From an uncultured Chloroflexota bacterium (GTDB lineage Bacteria; Chloroflexota; Anaerolineae; Aggregatilineales; Phototrophicaceae): 13,527 nt of DNA. Both the position numbers and the translations under genes were made by a program. The stretch covers positions 1 to 13,527 of the forward strand of contig CALKIA010000161.1 in the NCBI GenBank assembly GCA_937988705.1, in the 5' to 3' direction. Shown piece after piece: positions 13,378 to 13,527 of this stretch (its first letter is position 1; each line of letters begins with the position of its first letter). The notes under the pieces are model-generated. The model was given only the letters and a program-made list of their open reading frames with translations. It was not told the origin of the DNA and ran no database searches.

Positions 13378-13466
13378 TGCTCCATCCGGTAAGTTATTCC
13401 AGATCGTTCGTAGGGACAGCGCCTGCGCTGTCCGCCCCAAACGGACAGCGCAGGCCTTGTCCCTAC
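13378..13466. repeat. dispersed repeat, copy 2, with inverted central loop
   Basis: Bases 13378-13434 are identical to 3978-4034. The palindrome has 25-nt arms (13410-13434 and 13442-13466) around CCCCAAA (13435-13441). That loop is the reverse complement of TTTGGGG, so relative to copy 1 (TTTGGAG) it is inverted, with one base change. In the right arm one stem side carries the AGCG form and the other the CCTT form, so it is only partly matched, as if one side had been converted. The similarity to copy 1 ends at CTAC. Confidence 0.8.
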
Positions 13467-13483
13467 GAGAAAAATAGGCGCAT

Positions 13484-13507
13484 ACGATGGATCGTGTCCC
13501 TACGATT
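13484..13507. repeat. partial GTAGGGAC-type element
   Basis: ACGAT-GG-ATCGT (13484-13495) is followed by GTCCCTACGAT. This is the half-arm pattern of the elements at 4010 and 13410, reduced to one short hairpin. It lies near the right edge of the window. I see no gene in 13304-13527. Confidence 0.4.
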
Positions 13508-13527
13508 AATTTGCGACGATTTACAGG

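Overview
The window looks like ordinary chromosomal DNA from a GC-rich bacterium, most likely a Chloroflexota (Anaerolineae-type) organism. This is an inference from protein style: secreted proteins with Thr/Ala-rich linkers after the signal peptide, a C-terminal SH3b domain, and an archaeal-looking methyltransferase. The many GTAGGG/GGAC-type palindromes between genes also fit. I see no rRNA, tRNA, CRISPR array, transposase, phage or plasmid gene.

Layout, left to right: an AidB-like acyl-CoA dehydrogenase (minus strand, 154-1599); an atypical SDR/epimerase-like protein (plus, 1757-2614) whose end overlaps convergently by 8 bp with a lipocalin/DUF1579-like protein (minus, 2607-3053); an AHSA1/SRPBCC protein (minus, 3245-3733) with a strong sigma70-type promoter; about 500 bp of gene-free, palindrome-rich DNA; an MFS transporter (minus, 4254-5441); a COG2521-like methyltransferase (minus, 5552-6388) joined by a 4-nt ATGA overlap to a secreted SH3b protein (minus, 6385-7905); a polyamine-type ABC importer on the minus strand (ATPase 8073-9245, substrate-binding protein 9350-10459, one fused two-domain permease 10638-12518); and a divergent DinB-like gene broken by an in-frame TGA (plus, 12773-13303).

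The importer is a complete spermidine/putrescine-class system: the binding protein captures substrate, the fused PotB-PotC permease forms the channel, and the PotA-like ATPase drives it. Transcription probably starts at about 12560, in front of the permease, with a second promoter just in front of the binding protein. A terminator-like hairpin and a 30-bp perfect palindrome lie between binding protein and ATPase, which would favour high binding-protein expression.

The most notable non-coding feature is a set of palindromic elements in nearly every intergenic gap. Two copies exactly 9,400 bp apart share 57 identical bases, but the 7-nt loop at their centre lies in opposite orientations, and the two arms of one copy differ by paired, compensatory substitutions. 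I found no convincing new defence or mobile system. The fused permease, the broken DinB gene, the G9 tract in the importer promoter, the coupled SH3b/methyltransferase pair and the palindromic elements are the points worth following.
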